Part shown: in pieces, positions 12,267-23,644 of the stretch
Layout: every line of letters begins with the position of its first letter
Position numbering within the stretch: position 1 is the stretch's first letter
Assembly (NCBI GenBank): GCA_013368375.1
Contig: JAACJP010000031.1
Span: forward strand, 310,001 to 374,000
DNA from: Tricholomella constricta
Lineage: Eukaryota > Basidiomycota > Agaricomycetes > Agaricales > Lyophyllaceae
Length of the DNA: 64,000 nucleotides
Direction of reading: 5' to 3'
Translations under genes and position numbers: made by a program
The notes under the pieces: generated by a model
Database searches by the model: none
What the model was told of the DNA's origin: nothing
The model's input: the letters and a program-made list of their open reading frames with translations, nothing else

Positions 12267-14609
12267 GAGGCTACTTTCCGAGACGGTCCCTTTCAAATGG
12301 TGATTTTTGCGCCGATTGTCAGTACAACTTACAGGACGCTCAGGAATATCATCCAAATACGATGCTCTTGGTCGCCATTTACCGCTTACTGTTACCTATC
12401 TGCCTACATACCTTTACTAATTTCGTTTCTTGTTCGATCAAGTTTATAAACACCCAACTCTGTTTTCCTGTACATCATACAAACCATTCGTTTTTCTGCG
12501 TGTCTCCCAGACCGAGCGCCTGGCAATGAAACGTTAAAGCGTGCACAATGAGAGAGTCTTCGTCATCACTGCTCTGATTTTGGGTTGTTATCCTCTTTTT
12601 CCATCCTCGAAGGCCTTCGGCACAGCGCACCTGTACTCGTGTTTCACGCCGCCCATTATCTAGGTTTTATCGATGCCTCATGATGGATGTCATTCTGTCT
12701 AGCTTTGTACATTCATCATGTTTTGCTGTCCCTCGACGTAAGTGTAGCTCAGCCACTGACTGGATCAGGACCCAAGCCGCGACAGCTGTGCCCAGGTGAA
12801 TCATATCTGTTTTGAGTCCATTCATCATCTTCGGCTTGCCACCTGACATCTGTTAGCCAGTGACAAAGTTTCGGAGACTTAACGGGGGACATGCCCCAGT
12901 CGGTTGCCCTGCATCTGAACTGGGGAAGCGAAACCTCCGTCAGTGCCCGCCGGGAAGGCATTATAATATGTGCATGTTGGCTGATGCAATATGGTATGTA
13001 CATTTATTGCTTTCATCAGTGAATTTGCACGATTGCGGTAATCAATAGCATACAGAATACCCGAGTTGAAACTTGATGGAAGAGGTATAATTTGCTACAA
13101 TATTATAACAGCTATTGTAAGCCCGGACATGGCCATAAAGGCCTACCTCTTTTTTCACAACTGGAGGCCGTTTCGGCCAAATGTTATATTGGGTCGAGAA
13201 TTTATGTAATTATGAGTGTCAATTCCAATGCTTTGTCATTTCGTGAAATAGTGCCATCCAGTACCAATCACATTCTAAGATATTCGGATATGGGGGCAGC
13301 AAACCATATATATTGTTGGTAAATTTTCACTACAGTATTGACCACGACAGCTCCCTAAACCTAAAGTTCCACGGCAGATTGTTTATGGAGTGTTGACAAA
13401 AGCACGAGAGGCTGCCGTTGCTGTCGCATGCTTGGGAAAAACCTGTCTATGTGTGTGTCAGTGAAAGTGCCGATTACAGGTGTTTGGCGACGTACTTGTC
13501 ATCCAAGCAGAGAATGGCAAATAGAAATACATCGAATCTCGTAGACATTTGTGCTCAAAAAGGTCCTTTGTGCCAATAAACTTGGTGCCCACAACTGGGA
13601 CAATCACGGTTACATATGTGATCACAAAGAAGCCCGACTGCAACATTGAGCAGGAGCAGACGAGAGAGACATGGGCGGAGCAGGGAGATGCCAGCAAAAA
13701 AAAAAAATGCGGTTGTCAAGGCGGGATTTTCCGGAGCTGAGCTTCAACTGAGTTTTGCTCAACCTCGCCCACGCCCACGTGCGCTCACTGCAAGTTGATT
13801 CGAAAAATGAAGGTCATGCAAGACCAAGGTATGCGGGCACAAATGGTAGGAATTTTTGCAGAGAATATAATTATTTCCTGAAAGGCAAACCTGTTAGCAT
13901 TCTGATGAAACATTCTGCGCAAGTATAATGTTCAATAAGAATTACCATGTTTTTCAACTCCTTATGATCCTTTACAATTATTCTAACCTCACGATAATGT
14001 GTTCAAATTACTCAATAACATGACCAAACATGTACAGTTGGAACAACGCTTTACCCAAACTTTCCAAATTTACTGATGTTGAATCCTGGAATCGTAGGGA
14101 GGTTTACTGCGTTGACGACAGTCAGGAAGCAGACTTTTAACATCCGGCACATCGCCGATATGTTAGGATGGAGCATGGCTTATCGATAGGCACAGTCGCG
14201 GCCCATTGGGACAGCGAGTCGGAGGCTTAGCGACGTTGACATCAATGTCGACACCATCAGTCGATATATCTCAGCGAGGCCGAGTAAATGTCCCCGGTCG
14301 ATATTCCTCAATCAGCGGGAATGGCTGCCTATTATCATGCGAATGCGTGCTTCGGCAGAGTTTACGGGAGAACATCACCGGCACGTTGGAATCGAGGGAT
14401 CATTCCTTAATTTGACGACATCGTCGTCCAGGATTCTACCTTGCACAATATCTGGATCTATCAAACGTCAGTAGGAGCAGCGCCTCGATCTTTTGCCCCT
14501 GGTCTCGACCGGTTGTGCGTGTTGTCGATCGTGCCATCTTTCCGTAAGCTGCAGTATATGAATCCGACCGTCGTGCAATGTGATTTTATCCTCCATCCAG
14601 TTAGCGAAG
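12267..14609. other. 2.3-kb intergenic, A+T-rich in the middle
   Basis: Begins with the EPL1 3' flank. The stretch from about 13,000 to 14,100 is A+T-rich, with a 12-A run near 13,696. Short open frames occur on both strands but none shows a domain or convincing splice sites. No terminal inverted repeat was found by eye. The last part should contain the promoter of the priA-like gene. Confidence 0.45.
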
Positions 14610-15677
14610 ATGCGCTTCATCTCCGCGTCCGCGCTTGTCGTTTCGTTTTTTCTATCGAGCGCTGTAGGCCTAAACCACCTTGTTGAGCGCACGGACATCA
14701 CTAGCGATATCTGTGGTGAGGTGGATGGCGTCCTGGAAGTCCCCAACTTGCGGCTCCCCGGAAAGCTCACCACTATTGGGAAGATTCGTGAGCTCCCACC
14801 TCTCTTATCGCCAAAATGTTCTGATTGAGAGCTCACCGTAGGCTCTTGTTTGTGTATCTCGACTCTGCCTTACTTCATGGCTACAAACGTACATGCCATC
14901 ACGGCCAGCGCCCTTATCGGAAAGCCTAAAACCACTGAGGCGCTGACAGAGCTGGCAAGGCTGAACGCGTTAACTTTCATGTTGCGTTCTCATACTTTTG
15001 ACAGATTCATAAATGCCCCGGCCAGACATGCAAGTATCCCCCGCATTCTCTCCCAGTCTGCTTACCCGGAAACCCCTGCGGGTTTACGTGCAAGAACGGG
15101 TACGCAGCTCTGTTATCCTCGGCGAATGATTCATCAATAAATCTACCTACAGGTATATGCTATATCCCAGTGTTCTGCACCCCACTTCATGTGTGTGCAA
15201 TAAGCCCTTCAAGGAGTGCAACGGCAAGTGTGGTCTTTTCCTTGCATGCCCCAGCGGACATGTCAAGCGTGACATGGGCTATGGCACCAGGAAGCAATGC
15301 CCCCAGGGCCTCACGGCCTGCGGTGTCCTCGGAAGAAATGCCAAGTCCTGGGAGTGCATCAACACCGAGACTGATCTCGAGAGCTGTATGTCTTAATCAC
15401 ATCTATAAACTCGTGCCGGGGCCTCGATACTGATATATCATCGGCAGGTGGTGGATGTGTTATCCCACTTTACAACGCTCAGATCGGCCCAGAGGGTGTA
15501 GACTGCACGGCCATCCCTGGCGTATCTGACGTGTCGTGCGTCCAAGGCGGTTGCCTTGTGCACCGCTGCATGCCTGGATACGAAATCAACGCCACCAGGG
15601 ATTCGTGCGATTATATTGAGGATAAGGACCCCTCTATCCTCCCTGCTCGATACGGTCTGGAGCATGTCCCGCTTTAA
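14610..15677 (+). CDS. priA: Secreted cysteine-rich protein, priA-like
   Basis: Exons 14610-14787, 14842-14954, 15005-15099, 15153-15385 and 15448-15677 give 282 residues. The first 20 (MRFISASALVVSFFLSSAVG) are a signal peptide. The mature part is rich in paired cysteines (KCPGQTCKYP, NPCGFTCKNGY, CVCNKPFKECNGKCG, CPQGLTACGV, DLESCGGCV) and has the block DCTAIPGVSDVSCVQGGC that marks the priA family, first known from a gene expressed in fruiting-body development of shiitake. A structural extracellular role is likely but its activity is unknown. Intron 2 (14955-15004) keeps the frame only if a GC donor (GCAAGG) is used; the other splices are GT-AG. Confidence 0.82.
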
Positions 15678-16268
15678 ATGAGCACTCCGCATTTCCTGGA
15701 CTCAGTAGTGGCTTTTCCTTTTGGGTATCATGTTTTCAAATATGTCCTGGACCCTGGTTCTGTCGGACAAGTATAATATTTATCATACTTTAAACAGCTA
15801 AACCTTTGTCGTTGCGTGTATTATTTGCGTTCGGACTGACGTTAGCGCCGATAGAGGACGGCGAAAACGTATTTCCGCATATAAACCTCTGGTGGCATGA
15901 CACGCTGATAGTGGTGATCAAAAGGCTGGACTCAGCTTCCCATCGTAATGATCCTCGAGAAGGGGATCAATCGATATACTTACTTCAGAGTGGTTATGAA
16001 AACGTTCGGGGTTGGGAATTTGAATAAAATTTTGTCAGTGCTACCGGGTGTGCTGTTCAGAAAAGTAATATGCGAAGCACAATTTACTGTATCGCGTTTG
16101 ATCAATTACCTAGCGCGACATCAATAATTATGCATTCGGGTTGACATACAGCGAGCGGTACTTCAACGAGCGCGAAGAAGTCGGTGTCTTGTACCAACAG
16201 ACTGTATCATTTAAGACAAATCTATGTTCTTTGAGGTCAAATAGGTGGAATTCGATCATCGATCCTGC
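15678..16268. other. Intergenic between convergent priA-like and BNR_4 genes
   Basis: About 590 bp holding two 3' ends. No supported gene, tandem array or inverted repeat was seen. Confidence 0.5.
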
Positions 16269-18205
16269 TCAACAGCCGGTTGCGTTTAGATAAATTCGAA
16301 GGATTGGTGGAGGACTCACTAGTCCGGTAAACTGGAAATCAGTAACACTCACGGCCGTTCCGTTGACATAAAATAGACTCAAGACCCCATCACCGCCTAC
16401 TCCATCGCTGGTGTCCATCCTATATCGATCATACAGTACTTCCCCCGAAAATCCGCTCTCAACCTCCCATACTATCCGCCAGTCACGAAAGTAGCCAGGG
16501 GCTGAGCTAGCGAGTATTGTTAATCCTGTGGAATTCGGCGCGTTCGAAGGAAGAATAGCGAGGATGTCATCTGAGAAGGGAGGTGCGACAAGCTTGCCAC
16601 GTTTTCCAATCACCGTGGGCGTTCGGGTGATGTCGTTGATTGATGAGATGTTGAACGGCAATGGCGTGCGCGTCCAGAAGGTGGTTGTGCTGCGCCAATA
16701 ATGATACCTGTAGTAAAATATAAGAAACTCATTTGATTTCAAGGGAAGTAGACTGGCCATCTTTCAATGCCGGTCGTATTTTCACGATTCAGAACATGAA
16801 CCCTGCCATTTCTGTCTACAGCCTGGGCTTCTTGGTTCATGATACCACTAAGCGGATGTTGAGCAACGAGTTCGATGGCGGTGGCGTAATAAATTACCTA
16901 TATTTTGGAATACTGAAGATAGTAATTCCAGCCGAACTGGGTACGATAGGGACATCCTGCCCTAGATCCCCCACGATTTGCTGCCAGTTGTTCATCCAAG
17001 TATAGCTTATATCCGGGCTAAAGGCGTAGGCTAGGTCGTGGTTCTATCTGGGCATGAGATTACATCAAAGCACGACACAGCGAGCTTACATTTTCAGGCC
17101 CATTAAGCCCACCTTGGACGGCGACATCCTCTCCCGTGTAGTCAACGAAATCACGATGCGTCCTAAAATCAGTCAGTGATGGGTAGGCATAAGTGCGTGA
17201 TCCTAGGGATGAAACTTGCGTACCATGTCACATGTAGTCGTCCCGACGAATCAAAATCGAGGCCATTGATATAGGCACTGTCTGATAGAGATTAAGCCTT
17301 AAGCCGATTGCGATTCCAATGAGGTATAAACTGACTGTTGACGCCCTGTAACATTGGTCAGATCATCAGGATACATAAATTAACTAGCCGCACCTCTAAA
17401 TACTTTCCAATGACTGTCCAATTTTTATCTGGTGTGTAGCGGTACAACCAATCATCTCCCAAACCCGACCTACCGACTCTCAACTCCAATAGAAGTCCCG
17501 CTGCAGAAGGCGTATTACCAGGTGCAATCGACAAGAATCTGGGATACGTTATATTGATAAAATGTATTTCTCTGTCCAAGAATTCAAGGCCAGGGAGGAA
17601 GTCCTGAGTTTGTTCAATGATTAATCCCGGATTGAACCTGTGGGCACTGGACCCACAGAGACAGGCCCGAAAATACTCTTCGTCCACGATACTCTCTCTG
17701 GGTGCGCAGCAATATTGGGAATTGAGGAGCGATAGCGTAAAGGGTTGTCATGTTGGTCAAATATGACGTGAAGAGTCCCATCTCCGCGAGAAATCCCGAG
17801 TGAGATTCTACCTCCAATAAGACACGTCAGAAGTAGTAGAGAGAAAGCGCACGTCTTGTGCCCATCATCATCTGTCTGGCTGTAGTCTGTCAAGATAAAC
17901 GACTCCCATTTGCCTGATCGCCCGCCGCAATTCAATGGTCTGCGCGCCACCGAAGCATGTCGCATCGACATATTCGTAGAATCAGGGACCCAGAGTACCG
18001 CATATTGGTATTCATTAAACGTTACGAGAGCATCTTGTTGGAAAGACTCTCCGTTCAGTCTGTTGACCGTCTGTGGATCTCGCCCCAGTATTGTCGTGTT
18101 CAGTAAAGTAAGAGACCAGCAGGACCCTCGCGTGGCAAAGACCACAGCAATAAGAACAGTTGTTAGAACACGCAGCACGAGAGGGCAATTCCTTGAGTCT
18201 GACAT
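16269..18205 (-). CDS. Secreted BNR_4-repeat protein, putative carbohydrate-active beta-propeller
   Basis: A multi-exon gene with an N-terminal hydrophobic signal (LRVLTTVLIAVVFATRGSCW). Blocks typical of the BNR_4 (PF15892-type) beta-propeller family follow in order: DGHKTISLGIS, VIFDQHDNPLRYRSS, NITYPRFL, LLLELRVGRSGLGDDW, INGLDFDSSGRLHVTWTHR, a block around NHDLAYAFS, and a C-terminal DWRIVWEVESGFSGEVLYDR. Members resemble sialidase-fold and polysaccharide-lyase propellers; substrate and activity are unknown for fungal members. At least seven introns are needed. One exon is only 10 nt (17336-17345, encoding GVN plus one base), between donor GTCAGT and acceptor TTACAG. Several Asn-X-Ser/Thr sites fit secretion. 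It is divergent from DAP1 over a 366-bp shared upstream region. Confidence 0.75.
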
Positions 18206-18571
18206 GAGACTATGTGTCCTTTTGTGTAAGACCTTTGTGGTCGTTCCGACTAGTAAAAAACAGTCTGCCACTGTCGTGATCACGAGGGCAGTAGGAAATA
18301 TCTGTCGCGTTTCCTTGAGAGTTGTAGGGAAGGGTGAGGCAGTTTATAGGTCAATTTTTTTGATCCGTGCTCAATAGTTACAGACGTGCAAGTTGGGAGC
18401 AAGGTTGAAACTCTGAAGTCTGACCGTCGCGGCTTCGCACGCCGCGGCCTTGCCGAAAGGCACGGAGCTCACGTGCTGGTGTCGACGTCGGCGCCTCACG
18501 AACTCATCTCTGTCCCTTATACTCCCATACATATCACAAGCAAGGACATAGTGGCTATTGTGCGGAAGAGA
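18206..18571. promoter_or_regulatory. Shared upstream region of BNR_4 gene and DAP1
   Basis: The two genes start 366 bp apart and point away from each other, so this short stretch must contain both promoters. No individual binding site can be supported. The frame of DAP1 is open upstream of its ATG to 18386, but that part is not conserved-looking. Confidence 0.4.
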
Positions 18572-19302
18572 ATGGGCCTCTCGTTCAACCTAGGAACACC
18601 TCTCAACACTGCACTTTTCGTGTACATCTTGTACTCTGTGCAGCGCATCGTCTTCCCTAACATCTCGAGGCCGAAGAGCATTCCACACGAGTTCAAATCC
18701 GGGTATTCATGGATGCCTAAGGCGCACCCACCGACTGTCCTCTTCAAGACCTTCACGCCGAAAACACTGGAGCCCTTCAACGGCAAGGACGATGGAAGAA
18801 TTTTGCTTGCTATCAACGGAACCGTGTTTGATGTTACGGCAGGGAGGAATTTCTATGGACCTAGTAAGTCATGGTTGCTCTGCAGGGCGCAAATTTTAGA
18901 CGTCTCGCTGCTCATCTAGATGGGATGTACGGAAACTTCGCTGGGAGAGATGCATCTCGTGGAATGGCGAAACAATCATTTGACCTCGGTATGAGACGGA
19001 ATGGCCACTATTGTTACGAATCTGCCTCGTTGACCACGTTTTGCTTTCATAACAGACATGCTCACCCCGGTTGACCATCCTCTGGATAAACTGGAAGACT
19101 TGACGCCAGAAGAAATGTGCGTCTAATCTGAAATTACGAAAAACATTGCTGACACTTCTACTGATACCCCAGTGACAACATGAAAGGTCTGTGAACCTGC
19201 TAGCCAATTCGACTTCCGCTTATTCTGTTTCCAGGCTGGATTGAGCATTTCTCGAACAAGTATATTATCTGCGGAAGGCTTGTCAATAATGATGCTCTAT
19301 AG
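18572..19302 (+). CDS. DAP1: Cytochrome b5-like heme-binding protein (MAPR/Dap1 family)
   Basis: Five exons (18572-18863, 18920-18988, 19056-19116, 19173-19186, 19235-19302) give about 167 residues, normal for the family. A single N-terminal membrane segment (TALFVYILYSVQRIVF) is followed by the heme-binding domain: FTPKTLEPFNGKDDGRILLA, INGTVFDVTAGRNFYGPNG, YGNFAGRDASRGMA and a C-terminal GWIEHFSNKYIICGRL. Dap1 binds heme and supports cytochrome P450 enzymes, notably Erg11, in the ER. This links it functionally to ERG25 elsewhere in the window, though they are not adjacent. Exon 4 is only 14 nt. The start at 18572 directly precedes the membrane anchor. Confidence 0.9.
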
Positions 19303-20336
19303 ACTCTGATTGCTCTCTGTAAACCACACCCTTTCCCGCCCCATGATATATACATCCTCTGATACCGCTGGAACTTTATTTTTTGCTGGCGGCCTGTTTT
19401 GATGCCTCTCTGCTTACCTTGCTTGGGTAGGCCTCGGAACCACATAAGAAATACCCTCGTCCTAAGGCAACGTCCATGGTTGTCAGTCAGATATCCGCCT
19501 AGCTCTTGGTCAGTCACCTGTCACCTTCGCGATCTTTTCTTGCACCCTCCATCGGCACACGATTTAGAAAGTTATACTTCCGAGATCCTCACCTACGCCA
19601 ACCTCCATTCCAGTCTCCCATTTCTTCGACCCGTTCTACTTCAACACGGCCTCCTTGCATTCCCTTTCCTCCAGCGAAATCAGATTGTCCGACATAGTCA
19701 CGCTTCAAAACAAGCTTCGCTGCCAAATAACGGTAACGTACTCAGCGCGTCTGGAGGTAAGCTCAGTGCTCGCATGATATTGTGTGAAAACCCGAAGGAG
19801 AATTGGCGCAGCACAGCTGTAGCTTATGGTCCACACGGAGGCGGACTCAATTTTCTTTTTGATTTGGGTCGCTTCCTTGACACTTGGCTTGAATCTTCTC
19901 ATGACGATGGTGGGTATATCAAAGGTAGTGACGACCTTTTGTCTGTCGGTCTACGCGCCTCTCTCATTCTACACCTTATCCTTCTCAAATTCTGCCAGAG
20001 CTCCGCCCGTGCGATGCTGGCTCACTCGGCAATGTCACGTCTTTAAAATATTGTAGGCTCCGGATTTTCTGGGGCAGAAGGAATCCGACAGTGAGGACGG
20101 TCAAGAAAGCCTTTCCAGCAGATTAATGGGTACTGAACACCTGCGCAAACGACTGATATACAGAGCCGAACTTATAGGTTCCAGTATATTTGGCCATTGA
20201 ATTGTCAGCATATGGTGTTGAAGCAATTGCAACAACATCTTTACGACGGCATCTTAGGCTCCGCAGGCGAGATTCACCTCTGAGGCCGATGCTTCCACTA
20301 AGTAGGGTTTGAAGGTTGAACGTCAAAGCTTGAGCT

Positions 20337-20362
20337 TGATTGGTGAGCATGATTGGTGAGCC
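20337..20362. repeat. 13-bp direct repeat, two copies
   Basis: TGATTGGTGAGCA at 20337-20349 is followed at once by TGATTGGTGAGCC. A trivial slippage-type duplication in non-coding DNA. Confidence 0.7.
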
Positions 20363-20900
20363 AAATGATCTCGGAGGGGAAGGCATGCCAGTGCGTTACC
20401 AGGAGTCATTTATAGCAAATCTGTTACTCTGGCCCCAACGTTCTGAGTAGGTACATTTCAGGCCATACGGCGTGGTTATGGATGTGCGGCCATGTTTAAA
20501 GAGGTGCGCCTTTCAGGCCGAACTGCCTTGAGCTATTTATTAGGACATCTAACCGATTTCAGGACCTGAGGGACATCGTGGAATACACGTCAGCAACCTT
20601 ATCCCATTGGACGGTGACCTTCGGAATTCAGTATCCATTCGTTATTGGCCCCCGAGATGCGACCTTTAATGGATATCTGGATACCTAACCGCAACGTAGT
20701 CAGTTTCCTTGAGTCGAGAAAACCTGTATCATCTTCAACGCAATACAATGGGTAATCATACATATTGCATTGAATGCTGGCCTTAGCTTCTTACATAGTG
20801 AGAGCCCCTCCAATGCCCTAAGGCTTCATCTGGATAATTCACGCTTCTTTAATGCACCTAGAAGCATTAAAAATTGAGGGGTAGCTATGATATTGACTCC

Positions 20901-20921
20901 TGAAGCTTGAAGCTTGAAGCT
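20901..20921. repeat. 7-bp tandem repeat, three copies
   Basis: TGAAGCT occurs three times in a row, followed by a partial fourth copy, about 95 bp upstream of the SLD5 start. It may be simple slippage. Confidence 0.8.
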
Positions 20922-21014
20922 TGAACTTCCAACTAATTATAATTCACGTGATATGATAAGGGCCGGCAGAAGCGCGAATGTCCCTGGCAGTGGTGTGCTC
21001 TTTGACCAAACACC

Positions 21015-22077
21015 ATGGACTGGGATGAGGAGTACGATCTTCTAGCCGCAGGAGGGGCAGCTGAACGCTCCTTCGTTGAGCGTGCTAGAAATGCTCTCCC
21101 GGATGATGACGATCTCGACATGCCACATGGTCCCCCGCGACCAGCTGCCGTTCCATTTCAACTCCAACAGCCAGCCGAAGAGGAGACACCCCTGCAACAA
21201 TTAATGCGCCATTGGACAAACGAGAGGAACTGTCCTGATATTCTACCTGCGCAGGAAGAATTGCTGGTCAATATCCTGGACCATATTCGGCGGCAGGTGG
21301 GTGGGCTTGATCGAAGCTGTCTTTGAAGAAGGACACTAGTTTCACGTTAGCTTATGGCTTTCATCGCTAGTCGCAAACGGTCCAGCTACTGCGTGAGGAT
21401 GCGTCGACCTCAGAGGACGAGCACGTCCGGATCATGCTCGCTCAAACGGAAATGGAGCGGGTCAAATTTATTGTGCGATCATATATTCGCACTCGACATT
21501 ACAAGGTAAGTTGCAGATTCGACAGTTGCGTGGAGTGCATGTTAATCATACACAGAGTGTTTCATGTTAGATCGATAGATACGCCCGATTTATTACGACA
21601 AATGCCGAAGTGCAGACTCGTCTGACTGCAGGCGAACGAGACCATGCGAGCCGGTGAGCATCTATGAATCCGACATACTTCTGTTTCTGACATGTGCGTA
21701 GCTACGCTAACATTCTAGATCGCCACTTATACAAGTGTGTTTTACAAAGCCTACCGCCGGCCCAAGCTCATCTAGACGACACTGCTGCATTTGTCCCTTC
21801 CATGAGTATGTCATTTGTGGCATTTCCCCGATATCTCCGAACTTGTTTTTTCTGCAGTTACTCAACCGGACAAAACCCGCCCTGTCTTTGCTCATGCACG
21901 ACAAGACTGCCCACCTATCCGCTTGCCAGAGTACGCCTTGGCTCACTTAAATCTCAAATGCCTCTTATACCTGTCCACAGCGGAACAGCGTTGGAAATGC
22001 AAAAAGGTCATATTTCGCTGGTACCATATCACACAGTCGAGCAATTCGTTGTTCGAGGAGAAGTCGAACTTGTATAA
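21015..22077 (+). CDS. SLD5: DNA replication complex GINS subunit Sld5
   Basis: Six exons (21015-21296, 21371-21505, 21571-21653, 21702-21805, 21858-21930, 21981-22077) join in frame to 257 residues. Sld5 is one of four GINS subunits that bind Cdc45 and Mcm2-7 to form the replicative CMG helicase in the nucleus. Family blocks: TPLQQLMRHWTNERNCPDIL, a helical A-domain with RIMLAQTEMERVKFIVRSYI, ASRYANILDRHLYKCVLQSL, and the C-terminal B-domain GTALEMQKGHISLVPYHTV followed by EQFVVRGEVELV at the extreme end. The N-terminal 40 residues are acidic. The small exons and 45-75 bp introns are normal for the window. The gene is convergent with BUR6, with 140 bp between stops. Confidence 0.93.
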
Positions 22078-22217
22078 CATTGGGCTTAAGTCGCTTAGAC
22101 CCTGGTGGAACGCTCGTCGTTCTTCATCGGTATGTATACACTATAATACTACTAGCTACGTACACCATAACAGAAGCCTTGAGGCCATAAGCGCGCACAT
22201 GTAGTTTCCGCGTTCCA

Positions 22218-22987
22218 TCAATGCCGCATGAACGGCTGCCCCCCATATCCTTCATCCTCGCTGCTAGGACTTCGGGGTCGGTAGTTCGATGCAACATGTC
22301 GACTCCGCCTACCGTCCTCCTCGTCCTCCTGCATGTGCTCGTGTTCATGTTCCGATTTCGCGGCCCCGTCAGCCTCTCCTACTCCCTGCGCCTCCGCCCC
22401 AGCTTCCCCCTTCTTCTTTCTCCGTTTCTTCGCAGGCTCCCCGTTTCCAGCTACTTTCTTTCCTTTCCCTCGCTTCTTCTTCGCAGCCTCCGTGTTCTCG
22501 CTCTCCAGGTCGATTGTACCACCTGCCGAAGGGTCCGGAACAGCCTCGACAAGATCTTTCAGAAAGTCCAGCATTTCGGTCGTTTCGACTGCGTGTTTCC
22601 TGGTCGATCGATCGTAAGCGCATTTAACTCTATCTTCAGAAAGGAATGGAAAGAGCACAGATGATATGCCTCAACTTTCTTCGATCCCCGGTCGGCCGTT
22701 ACTTTGTTTGCTTCTTCAATTATGAGTCCGAGGAAGAGTTCCAGGGCTTTTGCTGTTGACCAACGTCATTGCTGAACTTGGCCGAAAGTGAAAACAGCTT
22801 ACAGATGACGATCGGGGTAGCTTGTGCAACCTTTCCGACCTCCTCATCCTTCTGCATAATCTTCTTGATACGCGCCTGAAGGTGCATTAAAGCCGCGAAA
22901 GTTGATCTGTATAGGCGACTCCGTCACCGAAGGCAAGTTGAAGGAACGTACCACTGGAAATTTCGTCTGCTTGTTCTTGTTCTTCAT
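22218..22987 (-). CDS. BUR6: Negative cofactor 2 alpha (DRAP1/Bur6) transcription regulator
   Basis: Four exons (22952-22987, 22803-22875, 22659-22752, 22218-22599) give 194 residues. NC2-alpha pairs with NC2-beta through a histone fold and binds TBP on DNA, repressing or tuning RNA polymerase II initiation. The histone fold runs from the N-terminus: KFPVARIKKIMQKDEEVGKV, then AQATPIVISKALELFLGL, VEAYHLKHAVETTEMLDFL. The C-terminal half is low complexity: a Lys/Arg-rich nuclear-signal-like stretch (PAKKRRKKKGE) and a His/Glu/Asp/Ser-rich tail ending GGQPFMRH. The start at 22987 gives a short basic N-terminus as in homologues. The final tail differs widely between fungi. Confidence 0.92.
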
Positions 22988-23644
22988 CTCAAAGTGGGTT
23001 GTACAGAGTAAAAGATATGTCTTAGTACAGGGTCCTATAAAGCCAGAGAGGTGAGATGCGGTCGAGAGCGCCTTTGACTCTGAAGGACAACATGACCTCA
23101 CGTGATGTGCCAGATAAGATGCAGCGGCGCAAGCGGCGGACTTCAACTTAGGCATGCCCAACCACGCCCAGTGGCCATCCTTTAGTTCATTAAAGCGAAA
23201 GATTAGACATTGAGGTAGTTCTCCACCTTCATTTTTGTTCCCTGATATATCTACCTTGCCAACTCCGAGCCTAAATTGTGGTGCATCTACGGCGCGGAGC
23301 GTCAAGGCTCAATGCAGCGCCCACTATCCAAATTCCCATCAAGTTGGGATCACAATCGCAGAAACGTTGGTGAAATGTAATGTATGTACTAATGAAGTAT
23401 GTGCCGGGTCCGATGATACGAGCCTGCCATCCGTGGGACGCGCAAAACAGGCGTCAAGTGTGAAGGTATAATGACTGACAGTGAGCAGGATCCATATAAC
23501 TTAGAATGAATGCCGTGTGGTGCGGCAAATAATAATGATCTGGGACACGGGGCCGCCGTGAGGTGGAATTAAACCGGCGGTGCGAGTCGACGTTCCCTGT
23601 GAGGCCGGTAAATGAGCAAAGAGACCATTGACGATCGGGGATAG
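22988..23644. other. Intergenic between BUR6 and the SLATT gene
   Basis: About 660 bp: upstream of BUR6 and downstream of the SLATT gene. An open minus-strand stretch at 23100-23305 (for example VGKVDISGNKNEGGELPQ) shows no domain and is not called. Confidence 0.45.

Larger units (their letters stand above)
19303..21014. other. 1.7-kb intergenic, possible old coding remnant
   Basis: Between DAP1 and SLD5. Plus-strand frames at 19399-20056 carry stretches of ordinary composition (for example FNTASLHSLSSSEIRLSDIV), but they are broken by stops and frame changes I could not resolve with splice sites. Near the right end lies a small tandem repeat (20901-20921). No family was recognised. Confidence 0.4.

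Noticed and set aside
19399..20056. Possible gene between DAP1 and SLD5
   Set aside because: The long frames switch register and are broken by stops; I could not join them with plausible introns or recognise a family.
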